Shown in pieces: positions 4,504 to 8,827 of a stretch of DNA of 8,827 nt. The translations under genes and the position numbers were made by a program. How positions within the stretch are numbered: position 1 is the stretch's first letter; every line of letters starts with the position of its first letter. The notes below the pieces were generated by a model that was not told the DNA's origin, ran no database searches, and was given only the letters and a program-made list of their open reading frames with translations. Origin of the DNA: Actinomycetes bacterium (GTDB taxonomy: Bacteria; Actinomycetota; Actinomycetes; Actinomycetales; Cellulomonadaceae); the NCBI GenBank assembly GCA_023389545.1, contig JAEWEI010000366.1:1-8827 (forward strand). Reading direction: 5' to 3'.

Positions 4504-6051
4504 GTGACGATGACGAACGTGGTAGACACCAACGAGCACCTCACCCGCATCGGCGGCCTGGTCCGCAGCGCCCGGCAGCACCAGGGCCTGACCCAGCTCC
4601 AGCTCGCCGAGCTGCTCGGCACCAGCCAGAGCGCTGTGCACCGCATCGAGCAGGGCGCGCAGAACATCAGCCTCGACATGCTCACCCGGATCAGCGCGGC
4701 CCTCGACTCCGAGCTCGTGACCATCGGCGACCGACGGCACTCCCACCTGCGGGTGCACGGCGGCCAGCGGCTCTCGGGCCGCATCGAGGTGAACTCCAGC
4801 AAGAACGGGGCTGTGGCGCTGCTCTGCGCCTCGCTGCTCAACCGCGGCACCACGCGGCTGCGCCACGTCGCGCGCATCGTGGAGGTGGACCGCATCGTCG
4901 AGGTGCTGCGCAGCATCGGGGTGCGTGCCGTCTGGTCGCCCGACGGGCACGACCTCGAGATCAGCACGCCCGAACGACTCGACCTCGCGTCCATCGACGT
5001 CGACGCCGCCCGCCGCACCCGCTCGATCATCATGTTCCTCGGGCCGCTGCTCGGCCTCGAGCGCGAGTTCGCCCTCCCGTACGCGGGGGGCTGCGACCTG
5101 GGCACCCGCACCGCCGAGCCGCACCTCATCGCGCTGCGGCCCTTCGAGCTCAGCGTGACGACCACCGGCGGCTTCTACCAGGCGACCGTCGGCGCCGCGC
5201 AGGACCGCGACCTGAGCGTCGTGCTCACCGAGCGGGGCGACACCGTCACCGAGAACGCGATCATGGCCGCCGCGCGGCGCAACGGCGTCACGACCATCCG
5301 CAACGCGAGCTCCAACTACATGGTCCAGGACCTGTGCTTCTTCCTCGAGCTCCTCGGCGTGCGGATCGAGGGCATCGGCACCACGACGCTGCGGGTGCAC
5401 GGGATCCCGGAGATCGACGCCGATGTCGAGTACACCGTCTCCGAGGACCCAGTCGAGGCGATGAGCCTGCTCACCGCGGGCATCGTCACCGGCTCGGAGA
5501 TCACCGTCGCCCGCGTGCCGATCGAGTTCATGGAGATCGAGCTCGCGACCCTCGCCGAGATGCGGCTGCGGTTCACCGTCTCCGAGGAGTACCTGGCCGA
5601 CAACGGCCGCACACGCCTCGCCGACGTCACAGTGCACCCCAGCGAGCTGAGGGCCCCGGCCGACAAGATCCACCCGATGCCGTTCCCCGGCCTCAACATC
5701 GACAACCTGCCGTTCTTCGCGGTCATCGCCGCCTGCGCGCAGGGCCACACCCTCATCCACGACTGGGTGTACGACGGTCGGGCCATCCACCTCACCGACC
5801 TCACCCGCCTCGGCGCCGACGTCCGGCTGCTCGACCCGCACCGCCTCGACGTGCAGGGGCCCACCCGGTGGTCCGGCGCCGAGGTCAGCTGCCCGCCGGC
5901 GCTGCGCCCCGCCGTCGTCATCCTGCTGGCGATGCTGGCCGCGAAGGGCACGTCGGTGCTGCGCGACGTCGACATCATCGCGCGGGGCTACGAGCAGCTC
6001 CAGGAGCGCCTGGTGAGCCTCGGCGCGCAGATCGAGACGTTCCGCGACTGA
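4504..6051 (+). CDS. XRE helix-turn-helix fused to a MurA-like enolpyruvyl transferase (UDP-GlcNAc 1-carboxyvinyltransferase family)
   Basis: About 515 residues, numbered from GTG 4504. Residues 13-75 are an XRE/Cro-type domain with the HTH at 29-51 (AELLGTSQSAVHRIEQG). Residues 79-515 cover a full two-domain EPSP-synthase/MurA fold, close to the 419 residues of E. coli MurA. MurA catalyses the first committed peptidoglycan step, PEP transfer to UDP-GlcNAc. By eye the PEP-site residues survive: Lys100-Asn101 (K22/N23), Cys197 in GGCDLGTR (C115), Arg202 (R120), Asp400 (D305), Arg426 (R331) and Arg494 in RGYE (R397). Uridine-side motifs differ: RPVD is RTAE, SVGAT is replaced by an ERGDT stretch, and the D369 position appears to be Ala. 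It may be a MurA paralogue of altered specificity or a regulator that senses a cell-wall precursor. Cys197 argues against intrinsic fosfomycin resistance. Starts at 4501, 4510 or 4486 are possible; 4504 is chosen from the -10 spacing. Confidence 0.85.
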   Translation: MTMTNVVDTNEHLTRIGGLVRSARQHQGLTQLQLAELLGTSQSAVHRIEQGAQNISLDMLTRISAALDSELVTIGDRRHSHLRVHGGQRLSGRIEVNSSKNGAVALLCASLLNRGTTRLRHVARIVEVDRIVEVLRSIGVRAVWSPDGHDLEISTPERLDLASIDVDAARRTRSIIMFLGPLLGLEREFALPYAGGCDLGTRTAEPHLIALRPFELSVTTTGGFYQATVGAAQDRDLSVVLTERGDTVTENAIMAAARRNGVTTIRNASSNYMVQDLCFFLELLGVRIEGIGTTTLRVHGIPEIDADVEYTVSEDPVEAMSLLTAGIVTGSEITVARVPIEFMEIELATLAEMRLRFTVSEEYLADNGRTRLADVTVHPSELRAPADKIHPMPFPGLNIDNLPFFAVIAACAQGHTLIHDWVYDGRAIHLTDLTRLGADVRLLDPHRLDVQGPTRWSGAEVSCPPALRPAVVILLAMLAAKGTSVLRDVDIIARGYEQLQERLVSLGAQIETFRD

Positions 6052-6069
6052 GCCGCACCGCCATCCACA

Positions 6070-6108
6070 TGACGAGGCCCACGGCGTTGATCGCCGTGGG
6101 CCTCGTCA
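6070..6108. terminator. 17-bp perfect hairpin, bidirectional terminator between convergent genes
   Basis: Bases 6070-6086 (TGACGAGGCCCACGGCG) pair perfectly with 6092-6108 around a TTGAT loop. It lies 18 bases after the HTH-MurA stop and 50 bases beyond the guaB stop on the other strand, so it can serve both transcripts. No T-run follows on either side. Confidence 0.85.
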
Positions 6109-6119
6109 GGTCAGAACGC

Positions 6120-6141
6120 CTCGGGCGCCATGCGCCCTGAG
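6120..6141 (-). terminator. Second, weaker hairpin on the guaB side
   Basis: GGGCGC (6123-6128) pairs with GCGCCC (6132-6137) across a three-base loop. The stem extends by CTC (6120-6122) with GAG (6139-6141) around one bulged base. It is closer to the guaB stop than the 17-bp hairpin and may give guaB two tandem stop signals. Confidence 0.45.
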
Positions 6142-6158
6142 CCAGCGCGCCCGCAGTG

Positions 6159-8412
<2,254 letters not shown>

Positions 8413-8416
8413 CGGA

Positions 8417-8425
8417 CCCTCCCTT
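8417..8425 (-). promoter_or_regulatory. Shine-Dalgarno AAGGGAGGG of the BldM-like gene
   Basis: AAGGGAGGG ends four bases before the ATG at 8412 on the minus strand. It selects this start, which gives a protein beginning directly with the first receiver strand. Confidence 0.65.
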
Positions 8426-8431
8426 GCCGCC

Positions 8432-8444
8432 CGCGAGTCTCGCG
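8432..8444. repeat. 13-bp palindrome CGCGAGTCTCGCG in the leader of the BldM-like gene
   Basis: Six-base arms CGCGAG and CTCGCG surround a single T, between the putative promoter and the ribosome binding site. It could be an operator, for autoregulation for instance, but GC-rich DNA yields such palindromes by chance. Confidence 0.35.
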
Positions 8445-8459
8445 CGCTGTCATCAGTCT

Positions 8460-8486
8460 TTATCGACGCGGCGTGGCGCAACGTTA
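8460..8486 (-). promoter_or_regulatory. Candidate WhiG/FliA (sigma-28 type) promoter for the BldM-like gene
   Basis: On the minus strand TAAC (8486-8483), exactly 15 bases and GTCGATAA (8467-8460) resemble the known sigma-28/WhiG consensus TAAA-N15-GCCGATAA at 10 of 12 defined positions with the correct spacing. Transcription would start around 8453, leaving a leader of about 40 bases that includes the ribosome binding site. Confidence 0.45.
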
Positions 8487-8533
8487 GACCACGGCGCGGG
8501 TGAAAGGCCCCAGACGTCAGCATGCGTTCCCTG

Positions 8534-8548
8534 CGCCCGGCTTGGGCG
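8534..8548 (-). terminator. Weak hairpin after the edge gene
   Basis: CGCCC-GGCTT-GGGCG at 8534-8548 can form a five-pair stem shortly after the stop of the upstream minus-strand gene. It is short and lacks a T-run, so its role as a terminator is doubtful. Confidence 0.25.
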
Positions 8549-8566
8549 TTCGGTCAGGCTCGTTCC

Positions 8567-8827
8567 TCAGGCGCTCACGGCGAGCGCCTCGGCGAGGGCG
8601 CCGGCGAAGGTGCGGGCCCTGTGCACCGACCGCCCGAGCGGCAGGGCGCGCGCGGCGTCGTCGTCGGCGAGGACGACGAACTGTGGCGTGTCGGGCTGCG
8701 CGTCCGCGAGCGCGGCGACCACGCCGAGCTCGGGGGCGGCGAGCTCGCTGATCGTCACCACGGCGGCGGGGCGCGTCATCGCGGCGATCTCGAGGACGCG
8801 GTGCGACTCGACCGGGCCGGCCACGAT
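8567..8827 (-). CDS. Unidentified protein, C-terminal 86 residues, possibly a degenerate receiver-like domain
   Basis: An open frame from the window edge to a TGA at 8567; the true start is outside or near the edge. A GTG at 8824 and an ATG at 8779 are in frame, but no ribosome binding site is seen before the ATG. The order strand (RPAAVVTI), helix (ELGVVAALADAQPDTP), strand (QFVVLADDD), then a helix-forming Ala-rich tail, resembles the middle of a response-regulator receiver. A Ser stands at the place of the acceptor Asp and no conserved Lys is evident. It may be a pseudo-receiver or another Rossmann-like protein. It runs the same way as the BldM-like gene, 154 bases upstream of it. Function unknown. 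Confidence 0.55.
   Translation of the reverse strand: MVAGPVESHRVLEIAAMTRPAAVVTISELAAPELGVVAALADAQPDTPQFVVLADDDAARALPLGRSVHRARTFAGALAEALAVSA

Noticed and set aside
8413..8523. Upstream start for the BldM-like protein
   Set aside because: The extension covers the promoter candidate and leader, has no family similarity, and the receiver starts at ATG 8412 behind GGGAGGG.

Overview
The window is very GC-rich, has short intergenic gaps and carries a GuaB/GuaB3 pair, a GabD2-type aldehyde dehydrogenase and a BldM-type response regulator. This points to a high-GC actinobacterium. By protein style I would guess the Cellulomonas/Oerskovia end of the Micrococcales, but the genus is not proven. I see no mobile element, CRISPR array, rRNA or tRNA.

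Layout: (i) A minus-strand block runs from 3508 down to 1. It holds a DJ-1/PfpI stress protein (2942-3508), guaB3 (1787-2911), a gabD2-like succinate-semialdehyde dehydrogenase (95-1723) and the first 32 codons of a coupled gene that leaves the window (1-98). (ii) A plus-strand pair follows: a DEDDh 3'-5' exonuclease (3666-4415) and an unusual fusion of an XRE helix-turn-helix to a MurA-like enolpyruvyl transferase (4504-6051). (iii) A 17-bp perfect hairpin separates it from convergent guaB, IMP dehydrogenase (6159-7688). (iv) Upstream of guaB, also on the minus strand, are a BldM-like orphan response regulator (7756-8412) and the 3' part of an unidentified, possibly receiver-like protein (8567-8827).

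How the genes relate: guaB supplies XMP for guanine nucleotides. guaB3 is its actinobacterial paralogue of unknown function, and here it lacks the catalytic Cys and the flap. In several actinobacteria guaB and guaB3 are neighbours; here about 3.2 kb separates them, containing the PfpI, exonuclease and HTH-MurA genes. The BldM-like gene next to guaB fits the arrangement I recall from Streptomyces.

Most notable points: the HTH-MurA fusion with its operator-like repeats (two 17-bp copies 74 bp apart, one overlapping the -10), which suggests an autoregulated enzyme-regulator; four genes with no Shine-Dalgarno but a TANNNT box 6-7 nt before the start codon (probable leaderless mRNAs), against three genes with strong ribosome binding sites; and a WhiG/FliA-like promoter before the BldM-like gene. 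All alignments were made by eye against remembered sequences; nothing was searched.
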